Source: Flavobacteriaceae bacterium
GTDB lineage: Bacteria; Bacteroidota; Bacteroidia; Flavobacteriales; Flavobacteriaceae
NCBI GenBank assembly: GCA_017852075.1
Contig: JAFMLQ010000002.1
Coordinates: forward strand, 1 to 64,000
Direction: 5' to 3'
DNA length: 64,000 bases
A program made the translations under genes and the position numbers. Below the pieces are notes generated by a model that was not told where the DNA came from, did no database searches, and saw nothing but the letters and a program-made list of their open reading frames with translations. Each line of letters starts with the position of its first letter. Position 1 is the stretch's first letter. Below, one piece after another: positions 45,349-54,308 of this stretch.

Positions 45349-47135
45349 TGGCTTCAAGAATCGCACTTTTACCGGATCACGTTGCCAATCAAATTGCTGC
45401 TGGAGAAGTCATTCAGCGACCTGCTTCTGTGGTCAAAGAACTATTGGAAAACGCAGTTGATGCGCAAGCACAAACGGTACAACTCATTATCAAAGACGCT
45501 GGAAAAACCTTGATTCAAGTGATTGATGACGGTATGGGTATGAATAGTACAGACATTCGTTTGGCCTTCGAAAGGCACGCTACTTCGAAAATCAATATTG
45601 CAGAAGATTTATTTGCACTCAGCACCAAGGGGTTTCGTGGGGAAGCACTTGCTTCCATCGCTGCCATTGCACACGTAGAAACACATACCCGAACCGAAGA
45701 GGATGAGGTTTCTCATTGTTTGAAAATTGAAGGGAGTAAAGTAATCGATCAGACCTTGTCTACACAGCCTAAAGGAACTTCCATTGCTGTAAAAAGCCTA
45801 TTTTACAACATTCCTGCTCGTAGAAATTTTTTAAAATCAGACACCGTTGAACTGCGTCATATAATTGATGAATTTCAGCGTGTAGCGCTTGCACATCCTG
45901 AGATTAAATTTTTATTTTTCAATAACGGCAGTGAATTATTTGATTTACCTCCTGTAGGATTGAGAAAAAGAATTAGCGGTATTTTTGGAGCAAAATGGGA
46001 TAACCATCTGGTTCCTACTGAAGAAACAACATCTCTTGCTAGGTTGACTGGGTTCGTGCTTAAGCCAGAATTTGCGAAGAAAACGAGAGGACATCAATTT
46101 TTCTTTGTAAACTCCCGTTTCATAAGAAGTCCTTTTTTGCATCATGCGGTCAGTAATGCTTTTGAAGGTTTGTTAAAACCGGGATTTCATCCGGGGTATT
46201 TTTTATATCTGTCTGTTGATCCTAAAACAATTGACATCAATATTCATCCTACAAAAACTGAAATTAAGTTTGAAGAAGAACAAAGTATCTATGCCATTTT
46301 AAGGTCAGCTGTAAAACACAGTTTAGGTGTATTTCAAGTAGCGCCGACTTTAGATTTTGAACAAAACACAGCCTTCGATGTGCCTTATTCTTTTAAAGAA
46401 AAAACACCTATACCTCCCCCCATTGAAGTAGACTCTAGTTTCAACCCATTTCATTCCTCTTCCCAGCCCTCAAAACCCAAAAAAGAAGAGTGGGAGGGGA
46501 TACTTTCTGGGATTCAACTGGATGATCCTGTTATAGAAAATGATGAAATTGAATCTTTGGTTGCTGTTCCTCAAACTACGCGTTTGTTTCAATTGTTTCA
46601 TAAATACATTGTCTGCCCTTTGCAAACCAGTATGCTGCTCATTGATCAAAACCGAGCGCATCAACGGATTCTATATGAGCGTTTTTTAGGTTCGATAACT
46701 GCCAAAAAAGGAGTGAGTCAACAGTTGCTTTTTCCTTTGAAGATTGCTTTAAATCCAAGACAAATAGAAGAATATAAACAGACAAAAGATATTTTAGAAG
46801 CCTTAGGATTTCAAATTGAATTAAAAAAAGATGCAATGCTAGAAGTCACGGGAAGTCCGGATCACTGTCCACCTACTAAAATTGAATCTGTACTCGAACA
46901 TTTGCTTTCTGGGGAAAACACAGACCGTTCTATAGAACATTTTAGTCAAGCTGATCAAATTGCAAAAGCCATGGCGAAAAGTTTGGCAATTAAAACAGGA
47001 GACCTACTTCAGTTGGAAGAGCAACAAGTGTTGCTGGATGATTTTTTTGGGTGTAAAGAAACCAGTGTTTCTCCTTTCAATAAACCTATTTTTATTACTT
47101 TAGATAAGCGTGAAATTGAACAAAAATTAAGTTAA
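45348..47135 (+). CDS. mutL: DNA mismatch repair protein MutL
   Basis: 595 residues from the ATG at 45348; a TTG three bases earlier is not needed. The N-terminal GHKL ATPase has LPDHVANQIAAGEVIQRPAS, ELLENAVDA, IDDGMGMN and KGFRGEALASIA. The C-terminal domain should carry the endonuclease motif DQHA(X)2E(X)4E; here it reads DQNRAHQRILYE (from Asp433), and the late CPHGRP-type motif reads SPFNKP (about residue 575). Both look degenerate, so nicking activity is uncertain. No mutH or mutS is in the window. Confidence 0.95.
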   Translation: MASRIALLPDHVANQIAAGEVIQRPASVVKELLENAVDAQAQTVQLIIKDAGKTLIQVIDDGMGMNSTDIRLAFERHATSKINIAEDLFALSTKGFRGEALASIAAIAHVETHTRTEEDEVSHCLKIEGSKVIDQTLSTQPKGTSIAVKSLFYNIPARRNFLKSDTVELRHIIDEFQRVALAHPEIKFLFFNNGSELFDLPPVGLRKRISGIFGAKWDNHLVPTEETTSLARLTGFVLKPEFAKKTRGHQFFFVNSRFIRSPFLHHAVSNAFEGLLKPGFHPGYFLYLSVDPKTIDINIHPTKTEIKFEEEQSIYAILRSAVKHSLGVFQVAPTLDFEQNTAFDVPYSFKEKTPIPPPIEVDSSFNPFHSSSQPSKPKKEEWEGILSGIQLDDPVIENDEIESLVAVPQTTRLFQLFHKYIVCPLQTSMLLIDQNRAHQRILYERFLGSITAKKGVSQQLLFPLKIALNPRQIEEYKQTKDILEALGFQIELKKDAMLEVTGSPDHCPPTKIESVLEHLLSGENTDRSIEHFSQADQIAKAMAKSLAIKTGDLLQLEEQQVLLDDFFGCKETSVSPFNKPIFITLDKREIEQKLS

Positions 47136-47875
47136 TGCGAAACATTACAGAGACCGTTAAGCATCTTTTGATAATTAACATCATCTTCTTTATTGCCTCT
47201 TTATCATTAGGAGATCTCGTTTATGATTTGTTCGCACTTCATTATCCTTCCAATCCTAAATTTCAATATTGGCAGCCGTTGACACATATGTTTATGCATG
47301 GTGATTTGAGCCATATTTTCTTCAATATGTTTGGACTTTATATGTTTGGAACCCCAATTGAGCAAATGTGGGGTAAAAAGAAGTTTATATTCTTTTACTT
47401 GTCCACTGGTTTTGGTGCTGCAGCACTCCAGTTGTTACTTTATTATTTTCAAATAAGCAGTGTTACAGAGCTTTTATTCGCAGAAGGTCTTAGTGTATCT
47501 GAAGTTAGCCGTTTTTTCCAAACCAGTGATCTTTCGTATACATTGGTGGATCGTATTGGGAGAGAGGAGTTAGTTTCGAGTTTGTCAGCATTCAACGGGG
47601 TAATGGTAGGTGCATCAGGGGCTTTGTATGGGGTATTAGTTGCCTTTGCAATTCTTTTTCCCAATGCGCGTTTGATGTTGCTTTTTCCTCCCATTCCCGT
47701 TAAGGCCAAAGTTCTTGTCCCTTTATTGATTTTAGGAGACTTGTTTTTTGGGTTTACTTCATATTCTATTGGTCCCATTGCACATTTTGCACATGTAGGA
47801 GGTGCCATCACAGGATTACTGATGATGTGGTATTGGAAGAAGAATCAATTTGATCAAAACCGTTGGGATTTATGA
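47135..47875 (+). CDS. rhomboid family intramembrane serine protease, copy 1
   Basis: 246 residues, six or seven membrane segments. The catalytic serine is in VGASGALYG (Ser161), the catalytic histidine in HFAHVGGAITG (His220), and HIFFNMFGLYMFG holds the conserved asparagine. About 50 residues are inserted between the second and third helices (residues 108-155). Rhomboids cleave membrane-anchored proteins within the bilayer. It starts at the mutL stop (1-bp overlap) and overlaps the second copy. Confidence 0.92.
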   Translation: MRNITETVKHLLIINIIFFIASLSLGDLVYDLFALHYPSNPKFQYWQPLTHMFMHGDLSHIFFNMFGLYMFGTPIEQMWGKKKFIFFYLSTGFGAAALQLLLYYFQISSVTELLFAEGLSVSEVSRFFQTSDLSYTLVDRIGREELVSSLSAFNGVMVGASGALYGVLVAFAILFPNARLMLLFPPIPVKAKVLVPLLILGDLFFGFTSYSIGPIAHFAHVGGAITGLLMMWYWKKNQFDQNRWDL

Positions 47876-48747
47876 CCTTTAAAGACCAACTCCGTTATCG
47901 AATTCAGCAATTGAATGGAGCAGAAAAGCTCATTCTCATCAATGTCATTTGTTTTGTGTTGCCTTTGTTCATCAAGACTCTTTTGTTTTTGTTCAATTTT
48001 CCTTCGGCTATGTTTTTCGGTTGGTTTGAGCTTTCTTCATCCTGGAGTGATTTGCTTTATAAACCTTGGACACTTTTCACGTATAGCTTTTTACATTCGG
48101 GATTTTTTCACCTTTTTTGGAATATGTACCTGCTCTATTTTGCTTCGAGGTTATTCTTAAATTTATTCTCTCCCAAAACTTTTTTTAATGTATATTTTTT
48201 AGGAGTGCTTGTAGGTGGTTTCACATTTATGGCGAGTTATTCATTATTTCCCGCGTTTCAAAACAGTTCGCCTGTTATGATTGGTGCCTCCGCAGGGGTT
48301 ATGGCGGTTTTGATTTTCATGTCTACCTATTCCCCAGACTTTGAAGTACGTCTTATCTTATTTAATGTAAAACTTCGGTATATAGGTCTTGCTTTTGTGC
48401 TGATTGACATCATTCAAATTCCCTATGGTAATGCAGGAGGTCACCTTGCCCATTTAGGTGGTGCTGGGTTGGGCTTTTTCTATGTTCAAAGGTTAAATCA
48501 AGGAACCGATATTGGGTTGCCTTTTGAAAGATTTATAGATTCTGTTTTAAAATTATTTCAAAGAAACTCATCACTAAAGACTGTTTATAAAAACACTTCG
48601 AACAAAAAGTCTTCGGATCGCTCTTCTAAGAAGGATGCTGATTTGCAACACCGTATCGATGAGATTTTAGATAAAATTAGCTCCTCAGGTTACGAAAGTC
48701 TTTCAAAAGATGAAAAGGATTTTCTTTTTCGTGCAGGTAAAAAATAG
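47872..48747 (+). CDS. rhomboid family intramembrane serine protease, copy 2
   Basis: 291 residues from the ATG at 47872 (MTFKDQLRYR), overlapping the first copy by 4 bp (ATGA). Seen: FLHSGFFHLFWNMYLLYF, the serine motif IGASAGVMAV (Ser140) and GGHLAHLGGAG (His194), the same dyad as copy 1. The last 70 residues are a charged cytosolic tail (SSDRSSKKDADLQHRIDEIL, helical). The two copies are only distantly alike; they may form a pair or have separate substrates. Confidence 0.92.
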   Translation: MTFKDQLRYRIQQLNGAEKLILINVICFVLPLFIKTLLFLFNFPSAMFFGWFELSSSWSDLLYKPWTLFTYSFLHSGFFHLFWNMYLLYFASRLFLNLFSPKTFFNVYFLGVLVGGFTFMASYSLFPAFQNSSPVMIGASAGVMAVLIFMSTYSPDFEVRLILFNVKLRYIGLAFVLIDIIQIPYGNAGGHLAHLGGAGLGFFYVQRLNQGTDIGLPFERFIDSVLKLFQRNSSLKTVYKNTSNKKSSDRSSKKDADLQHRIDEILDKISSSGYESLSKDEKDFLFRAGKK

Positions 48748-48756
48748 GGTTGTTTA

Positions 48757-49764
48757 GTGAAGAATAAGTCATTTTTATTCAAAGTAGCTTTAGCAATTAA
48801 TTTTATATTGCTCTTGCTTCAGTTGGTTGCCTTAGATTCTATGGGTTTGGGGCTCGAGATTCCGATGCTAACTTTGGGAGCTCCATTATTGTGCCTGATC
48901 AATTTCATTTTTTTTATTTTTTGGGTACTTCGCTTTAAATGGCCTGTCCTACTTTTTATAATTGCATTTGTATTGAGTTTTGACTCTTGGCAGTTATTCT
49001 ATCAATTTAAGTCCAACACAATCCCTACTTCAAAGGGACTTCACGTAATGAGCTATAATGTACGTTCTTTCAATCGTTTTAAATGGTTGGATGTCGAAGA
49101 CGTTCCCGCAGCTATTGCCAATTTTGTTTCTACTATAGATCCAGATGTAATTTGCTTTCAAGAATATGCCAAGGACAATGCGCCCTTTTTTGAAAAGTAT
49201 CCCTACCAGGTTTTTTTGCCTTATGTTTCCAACGGTAGAATTGGATCTTGTATCATTTCTAAGTATCCCATCATGAATTCCAAAAAAATCACATTTAAAG
49301 CTTCTAGAAATGGAGGAATGCAAAGCGATTTGGTTTGGAAACGAGATACACTCAGACTTTATAATATTCATTTTGAATCCTTGCGAATCAATTCAAAAGA
49401 CACCTTATTTTCTGCAGAATACTCAAAGAAATTTAACACAAAATTACAGCGTGTTTTTGACATTCAGAAAAAACAAGTAGCTCAATTTGAAGCTTTGGCT
49501 TCAACCAACCGTTTCCCTGATATTCTTTGTACGGATTTAAATAACAATGCCTTCTCTAAGAGCTACAAAACACTTGTTTCTACCCGTACAGACTCTTTTA
49601 AGGAAAAAGGAAAAGGGTTTGGTGCCACCTATCAGTTTCCTTATTTTCCTTTGAGAATTGATTATATTCTTACTGCCCCAAATATAAAAGTTATAGACTT
49701 TCAAACCCATGACATAGCACTCTCAGACCACAAACCAATCACAGCATTGTTGCAATGGCCCTAA
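48757..49764 (+). CDS. endonuclease/exonuclease/phosphatase family protein
   Basis: 335 residues, GTG start (no ATG at the expected place). Three N-terminal membrane segments (about 5-90) carry the catalytic EEP domain (about 98-335) on the periplasmic side: MSYNVRSFNRF, VICFQEYAK, YNIHFES, LCTDLNNNAFS and SDHKPITALLQ, with the catalytic Asn, Glu, Asp and His. The family includes DNases, phosphatases and sphingomyelinase-like enzymes; the substrate is not clear. It follows rhomboid copy 2 by 9 bp. Confidence 0.87.
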   Translation: MKNKSFLFKVALAINFILLLLQLVALDSMGLGLEIPMLTLGAPLLCLINFIFFIFWVLRFKWPVLLFIIAFVLSFDSWQLFYQFKSNTIPTSKGLHVMSYNVRSFNRFKWLDVEDVPAAIANFVSTIDPDVICFQEYAKDNAPFFEKYPYQVFLPYVSNGRIGSCIISKYPIMNSKKITFKASRNGGMQSDLVWKRDTLRLYNIHFESLRINSKDTLFSAEYSKKFNTKLQRVFDIQKKQVAQFEALASTNRFPDILCTDLNNNAFSKSYKTLVSTRTDSFKEKGKGFGATYQFPYFPLRIDYILTAPNIKVIDFQTHDIALSDHKPITALLQWP

Positions 49765-49771
49765 GTTATTT

Positions 49772-50377
49772 TTAGCGAGTTGTTTTTAAATAGGAGCTAG
49801 TATTGGGACCTAAATTGAACATCACATCTAGAATACTTAAGTTTGGTATAAAGCCAAACTTGGTTCCAAAGACTTGGGTGTAGTTTTCAAAACCGGTGGT
49901 TACTTTCTGCTTTGCATCGATAAGATGATCCATGCGCTTATGTACATTTGGATTCCAACTTACAATTTTATAAGTAAAAGAGACTTCTAGTAGTTGCATC
50001 ACCTGAGAAAGTAATTTGAGGTTGAATTCAAATAGTGAGATTATTTTTTCTTGATAAAAAGGTTCCAAATCTGCCTCATAAAACTCAAAATAGGGAGCAG
50101 ATCGATATGCTGCGCAAATCGATTTCCAATGTTGCTTTTGCCAGTCAGTATCATAAGCAATGGACACTTCTTGATCTAATGATTTTTGAATACCATGGGT
50201 ATGCCTTATGGGAACGGTTAGTTTGAGTTTTCCATTGGCTCCGTAAATTTCGCTTCGGTTTCTAAAAGTTTGTTTTTGGTAAGTGGTCGATCCAGTAAAA
50301 TGAATTTGTTGTTGTTGGAGGATCCAATTACAGTACTGTACATTAGGAAGATAGGCGGGACAGACTATCGGTATCAT
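49772..50377 (-). CDS. WbqC family protein
   Basis: 201 residues, cytosolic, of the WbqC-like family (PF08889), found in glycan and O-antigen loci but also, in Bacteroidota, next to lepB. Seen: CPAYLPNVQYCNWILQQQQI, the pattern YGANGKLKLTVPI, and the C-terminal VFGTKFGFIPNLSILDVMFN in two pieces. Function is uncertain. It overlaps lepB by 4 bp. Confidence 0.87.
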   Translation of the reverse strand: MIPIVCPAYLPNVQYCNWILQQQQIHFTGSTTYQKQTFRNRSEIYGANGKLKLTVPIRHTHGIQKSLDQEVSIAYDTDWQKQHWKSICAAYRSAPYFEFYEADLEPFYQEKIISLFEFNLKLLSQVMQLLEVSFTYKIVSWNPNVHKRMDHLIDAKQKVTTGFENYTQVFGTKFGFIPNLSILDVMFNLGPNTSSYLKTTR

Positions 50378-52077
50378 GCCGCCGTTTTTCTTTTTCTTCT
50401 CCTATACACAACAATACCTTGCCAAATTACAACAAAACCAACAAAGTAAGGGAAATATGAAATTCGCTCTCCAGATCCTCCCACGGTCGTGAACACACGA
50501 TTCCAGCGGATACTCCAGTTTTTAATTCCATCATTAATTCCTTTGATGCTAAACCAGATAAAAATGGGCTTACCAACAATGTGGTCATCAGGAACAAAGC
50601 CCCAAAATCTGCTATCTTCCGATTTATGTCGGTTATCTCCCATCATCCAGTAGTAATCCTTTTTAAAAGTGTATTGATTACTAGGGTTTCCGTTGATTTT
50701 AATTCCAGAAGGGGAGGTTTCTAAAACATTTGCTTCGTATTCAGCAATAATTTTTTTATACAAGGAAAGGTTTTCTTTGTTAAGGTTTATTGTCATCCCC
50801 TTTTTGGGGATCACAATCGGACCAAAGTTGTCCTCATTCCAATCGAATGGAATTTTATTGGGGAAAAATACCTCATTGGGAACCTTATTTTTGCTAACCC
50901 TACGAACCACACTATCTATTCCAGTAACTTTTCTCAAAACGTTTGCCTCTTCTAGTGTAAGGGTCATTTCTTTTTTCAGTTCAAGAATTTCACTTACTCG
51001 AAGTCCCGTTCTACGAACTACGTCGGCAGGAAGCCCTTTTGCAGTTGTGAGGACTTTAAAATTCTCAATAGTGTTGCCCATTCTACCAATGATGTAGGGA
51101 ATAATCTGCTGGTAAGAACTTTCGGTAATATTTTCAATCTTGTAGGTTCGATTAAAATCCTCAAAGCCTTCTGCAAGTAGTTTCCGAGAAGAAACCCCTT
51201 TTTGGGCATAAGCGAAATGGGTATATTGAACCCGTGCACGATCGGGGAGCTTGTTTTTGGAATTGTTGGTATGTACAATACCATCAATAATTTCTAGAGT
51301 ATCTCCCGGGATTCCAACACAGCGTTTTACATAGTTTGATTTTTTATCAATGGGTTTGTCCACTCGTTTTTCACGAACAAAAAACTGACGTACAGTATCA
51401 GCAGGCCAGCTGAAAACTACGATTTCATTCCGATTGATTTTTTGTAATCCAGGCAACCTTAGATACGGGAGTTGTGGTTTTTTGAGATAAGAACGTATTT
51501 TTAGACCAGGAACAGTATCATGTACCATAGGAACAGATACAGCTGTCATAGGTGCACGAGCACCATAATGAAACTTACTGACAAAAAGGAAATCCCCAAT
51601 CAATAAAGACTTTTCTAAAGAACCTGTGGGGATAATGTAGGGTTGTATAAAATAATTGTGAACTAGGGTAGCGGCTACTACCGCAAAAAGTATGGAGCTT
51701 ACGGTTTCCCCAAAGCCAGTTTTGGGTCGTAGGCTTCTGTCTGGAAGGTGAATGGGGTTGTTACTGTAATTAATTGTGTATATATAGAGTCCAAAAGTCA
51801 GAAGAACTAAAGCGGTGTCTTTCATCGAATTTTTACCAAAACTCCGAAGGGTTTCCACCCAGATGACACCGAAGAGAATCAAATTTATCGTGGGAATAAA
51901 TAACAAAATGACCCACCAAGTAGGACGCTTTATGATTTTCATCAAAATAAATGCGTTATAAACGGGTACAGCAGCCTGCCATGCTTGAAACCCAGCCGCT
52001 TTATAGAGTTTCCAGGTTCCTAAAAAATGAACTCCTTGGAGGATAAAAAAGAATAAAATCCACTCTGTAGTTGTCAT
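50374..52077 (-). CDS. lepB: signal peptidase I
   Basis: 567 residues, nearly twice the size of the E. coli enzyme's catalytic part. N-terminus: four membrane segments (about 7-105) from a DUF5684-like region. Catalysis: Ser153 in IIPTGSLEKSLLIGDFLFVS and Lys251 in NYVKRCVGIPGDTLEI, then a large insertion (about 275-470) with helical and charged sequence, then box E MMGDNRHKSEDSRFWGFVP (about 478-497) and a last membrane segment near 545. Both catalytic residues and all boxes are intact. The insertion is typical of Bacteroidota. Its own promoter lies at 52091-52118. Confidence 0.94.
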   Translation of the reverse strand: MTTTEWILFFFILQGVHFLGTWKLYKAAGFQAWQAAVPVYNAFILMKIIKRPTWWVILLFIPTINLILFGVIWVETLRSFGKNSMKDTALVLLTFGLYIYTINYSNNPIHLPDRSLRPKTGFGETVSSILFAVVAATLVHNYFIQPYIIPTGSLEKSLLIGDFLFVSKFHYGARAPMTAVSVPMVHDTVPGLKIRSYLKKPQLPYLRLPGLQKINRNEIVVFSWPADTVRQFFVREKRVDKPIDKKSNYVKRCVGIPGDTLEIIDGIVHTNNSKNKLPDRARVQYTHFAYAQKGVSSRKLLAEGFEDFNRTYKIENITESSYQQIIPYIIGRMGNTIENFKVLTTAKGLPADVVRRTGLRVSEILELKKEMTLTLEEANVLRKVTGIDSVVRRVSKNKVPNEVFFPNKIPFDWNEDNFGPIVIPKKGMTINLNKENLSLYKKIIAEYEANVLETSPSGIKINGNPSNQYTFKKDYYWMMGDNRHKSEDSRFWGFVPDDHIVGKPIFIWFSIKGINDGIKNWSIRWNRVFTTVGGSGERISYFPYFVGFVVIWQGIVVYRRRKRKTAA

Positions 52078-52090
52078 GCTGTGTTTTTTT

Positions 52091-52118
52091 CAAAGATAAG
52101 GGTATCGGGTAAAATCAA
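52091..52118 (-). promoter_or_regulatory. lepB promoter
   Basis: Minus strand: TTG (52118-52116), 17 bp, TATCTTTG (52098-52091), ending 13 bp before the lepB ATG. It lets lepB-wbqC be transcribed apart from the parAB-dapB genes upstream. Confidence 0.68.
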
Positions 52119-52125
52119 ACGAGAA

Positions 52126-52830
52126 TTATGAAATTTTTAGAACATCTTCCATACTGAAAATTCCTTCTTTTCCTGCCAGCCATTCCGCTGCAATAATCGC
52201 ACCTAGAGCAAATCCATCTCTTTTAAAAGCTTCGTGCTTGATGCTGATTTCATCAATTTCTGATCGATAATGTACCGTATGAGTTCCAGGGACTTCTCCT
52301 TCTCTAATTGCCTGTATTGGGATTTTTTCCTGAATGGTTTCATTGAGTTTCCAACCTGTGAAGTCCGTTTCGGCTAAAATTCCTTCGGCAATACTAATTG
52401 CAGTTCCGCTGGGGGCATCCAACTTGTGAATGTGATGAATTTCCTGAATTTCAGTTTGATAATCATTTTTATGTGGGTACATCAACTTTGCCACAAACTG
52501 ATTGATTTTAAAAAATAAATTTACCCCAATACTAAAGTTCGAGGCATATAAAAAACCACTTTGATATGTTTTACAAAAAGCGACGACCTCTTCATAGTTC
52601 TCTAACCAGCCGGTGGTTCCTGAGACAACAGGAATTTTTTGTGCCAAGGCTGTTTTGATGTTAGAAACTGCTGCTTCAGGCACACTGAAATTGATGGCTA
52701 CTTCTGCATCTAAGAGACTACCTTCTTCGCGTTCTTTGTCTAGAATATATACGATTTGATGATTACGTTGTTGTGCATAGGAAGCAATCGTTTTTCCCAT
52801 CCGACCATATCCGAGTAGTGCAATTTTCAT
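52126..52830 (-). CDS. dapB: 4-hydroxy-tetrahydrodipicolinate reductase
   Basis: 234 residues; reduces 4-hydroxy-tetrahydrodipicolinate with NAD(P)H in lysine and meso-DAP synthesis. Seen: Rossmann loop ALLGYGRMGKTI, VVSGTTGWL, and the catalytic IQEIHHIHKLDAPSGTA with the histidine and lysine. Shorter than the E. coli protein by about 40 residues. The downstream gene lepB has its own promoter. Confidence 0.95.
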   Translation of the reverse strand: MKIALLGYGRMGKTIASYAQQRNHQIVYILDKEREEGSLLDAEVAINFSVPEAAVSNIKTALAQKIPVVSGTTGWLENYEEVVAFCKTYQSGFLYASNFSIGVNLFFKINQFVAKLMYPHKNDYQTEIQEIHHIHKLDAPSGTAISIAEGILAETDFTGWKLNETIQEKIPIQAIREGEVPGTHTVHYRSEIDEISIKHEAFKRDGFALGAIIAAEWLAGKEGIFSMEDVLKIS

Positions 52831-52836
52831 AGTTTC

Positions 52837-53424
52837 TTAAAATTTTACAGCCAAGCGTAACCCACGGATTTGCTGATCTACAATTATATTTGGGGTTACC
52901 GATAAATCATCACTCACATTGAATTGGAGTAGATGAGCACTCACATTGGCTTCTAAAATATTGAGCATGTATGCTGCTGCTGCCAAAACAATGGCGATGT
53001 CTCTGTAATTTTTATGAAATTCTACACCGATCAACAATTGCTCGGTGCTGATTGGGATTGCTTTTTCCAGAAATTCATCATCAAAATACCCGTTAAGCCT
53101 TCTTTTATATGCTGTTCTGTAGGAATTCATGATTTTATTGTTCTGGTCGAAGTAATACAACGAAGCCCCCAATGCTGCGTAAATTATAGGCACTTTCCAG
53201 GCTTTCCCAAGATAGGCTTGTCCCAATCCAGGTACAACAGCAGAATAAAAAGCTGCTTTAGAAGGAGTCAGGGGATCATTTATTAAACGTTGTATTCTAA
53301 GGGAGTATTTGGGATTAACTTTAATACTGTCTGGCGCAGTAAAAGTCTGGGGTTCTTTCTCCTGTGCATAAATTGGGATATTGAGTAGAAATAAAAATAG
53401 TAAGGCCAGTTGTTTAGTCTTCAC
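52837..53424 (-). CDS. DUF5683 domain protein
   Basis: 195 residues; N-terminal signal peptide ending near residue 20 (IPIYAQEKE). Contains PSKAAFYSAVVPGLGQAYLGKAW, the DUF5683 family core, with two hydrophobic segments after it. It is always next to parB in flavobacteria, from general recollection. The 3' end is 6 bp from dapB and its start overlaps parB by 11 bp. Function unknown. Confidence 0.83.
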   Translation of the reverse strand: MKTKQLALLFLFLLNIPIYAQEKEPQTFTAPDSIKVNPKYSLRIQRLINDPLTPSKAAFYSAVVPGLGQAYLGKAWKVPIIYAALGASLYYFDQNNKIMNSYRTAYKRRLNGYFDDEFLEKAIPISTEQLLIGVEFHKNYRDIAIVLAAAAYMLNILEANVSAHLLQFNVSDDLSVTPNIIVDQQIRGLRLAVKF

Positions 53425-54304
53425 TTTTGATTTTATTTAAAATGCGTTGCAATTTTTCTTGGGAATCAAAAGCAATTTTTAAAACTCCTTTTCCTTGGTC
53501 ATTTGCAGAGACATTGACAGGGGTTTCAAAAAAGGATTCTAAATCTGCGGCGGCTTGTTTGATAAATGGGGAAGCATAGGATGACGGCCCAGCTTTAGGA
53601 TTTTTCAATTTGCGAACCAAAACCTCTACTGCACGGACGGAAAGCCCTTTTTTTACTATTTGCTTATACAGATCCAATTGTGTCTTTGTGTCTTCTATAT
53701 TGACCAGTGCACGTCCATGCCCCATCGATATGAATTGATCTCGTATCCCAGTTTGGACAATAGGATCTAATTTCAGCAACCTCATGTAATTGGTAATGGT
53801 TGATCGTTTTTTACCCACACGTTCACTTAGCTGATCCTGTGTTAGGTTGATTTCCTCAATGAGACGTTGGTAGGAGAGACCAATCTCAATGGGATCTAAG
53901 TCTTGTCTTTGAATATTCTCAACTAATGCCATTTCTAGAGACTGCTGGTCATTAGCGAGTCGCACATAAGCGGGGATATTCTCTAGTCCCGCCATTTTGG
54001 ATGCGCGAAGGCGGCGTTCTCCAGAGACCAACTGATATTGATTTCCCTTCATTTTTCGAACCGTAACGGGCTGGATTACCCCGAGTTCTTTAATTGAAAT
54101 ACTGAGTTCTTTTAGCGCATCTTCATTGAAATGTGTACGGGGTTGAAAGGGATTATTACTGATGTTTTCTAACGGTAGATCTATAATGTTACCAATTACT
54201 TGTGCTGCATTTTTATCTTCAGCAGAATCGATATTATGATCGGGATCATTGAGTAAAGCAGAAAGACCTCTTCCTAAAACTTGCTTTCGATTTGATTTTG
54301 CCAT
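53414..54304 (-). CDS. parB: ParB/RepB/Spo0J family partition protein
   Basis: 296 residues from the ATG at 54304, preceded by AGAGGA. CTP- and DNA-binding protein of the chromosome partition system. N-terminal segments: LGRGLSALLND, ISNNPFQPRTHF, QYQLVSGERRLRASKMAG (the GxxRxxA nucleotide box); HTH: LTQDQLSERVGKKRSTITNYM; and a C-terminal dimer domain. parS sites were not found by eye in this window. The upstream in-frame ATG at 54334 overlaps parA and is rejected. Confidence 0.93.
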   Translation of the reverse strand: MAKSNRKQVLGRGLSALLNDPDHNIDSAEDKNAAQVIGNIIDLPLENISNNPFQPRTHFNEDALKELSISIKELGVIQPVTVRKMKGNQYQLVSGERRLRASKMAGLENIPAYVRLANDQQSLEMALVENIQRQDLDPIEIGLSYQRLIEEINLTQDQLSERVGKKRSTITNYMRLLKLDPIVQTGIRDQFISMGHGRALVNIEDTKTQLDLYKQIVKKGLSVRAVEVLVRKLKNPKAGPSSYASPFIKQAAADLESFFETPVNVSANDQGKGVLKIAFDSQEKLQRILNKIKSED

Positions 54305-54308
54305 TCCT

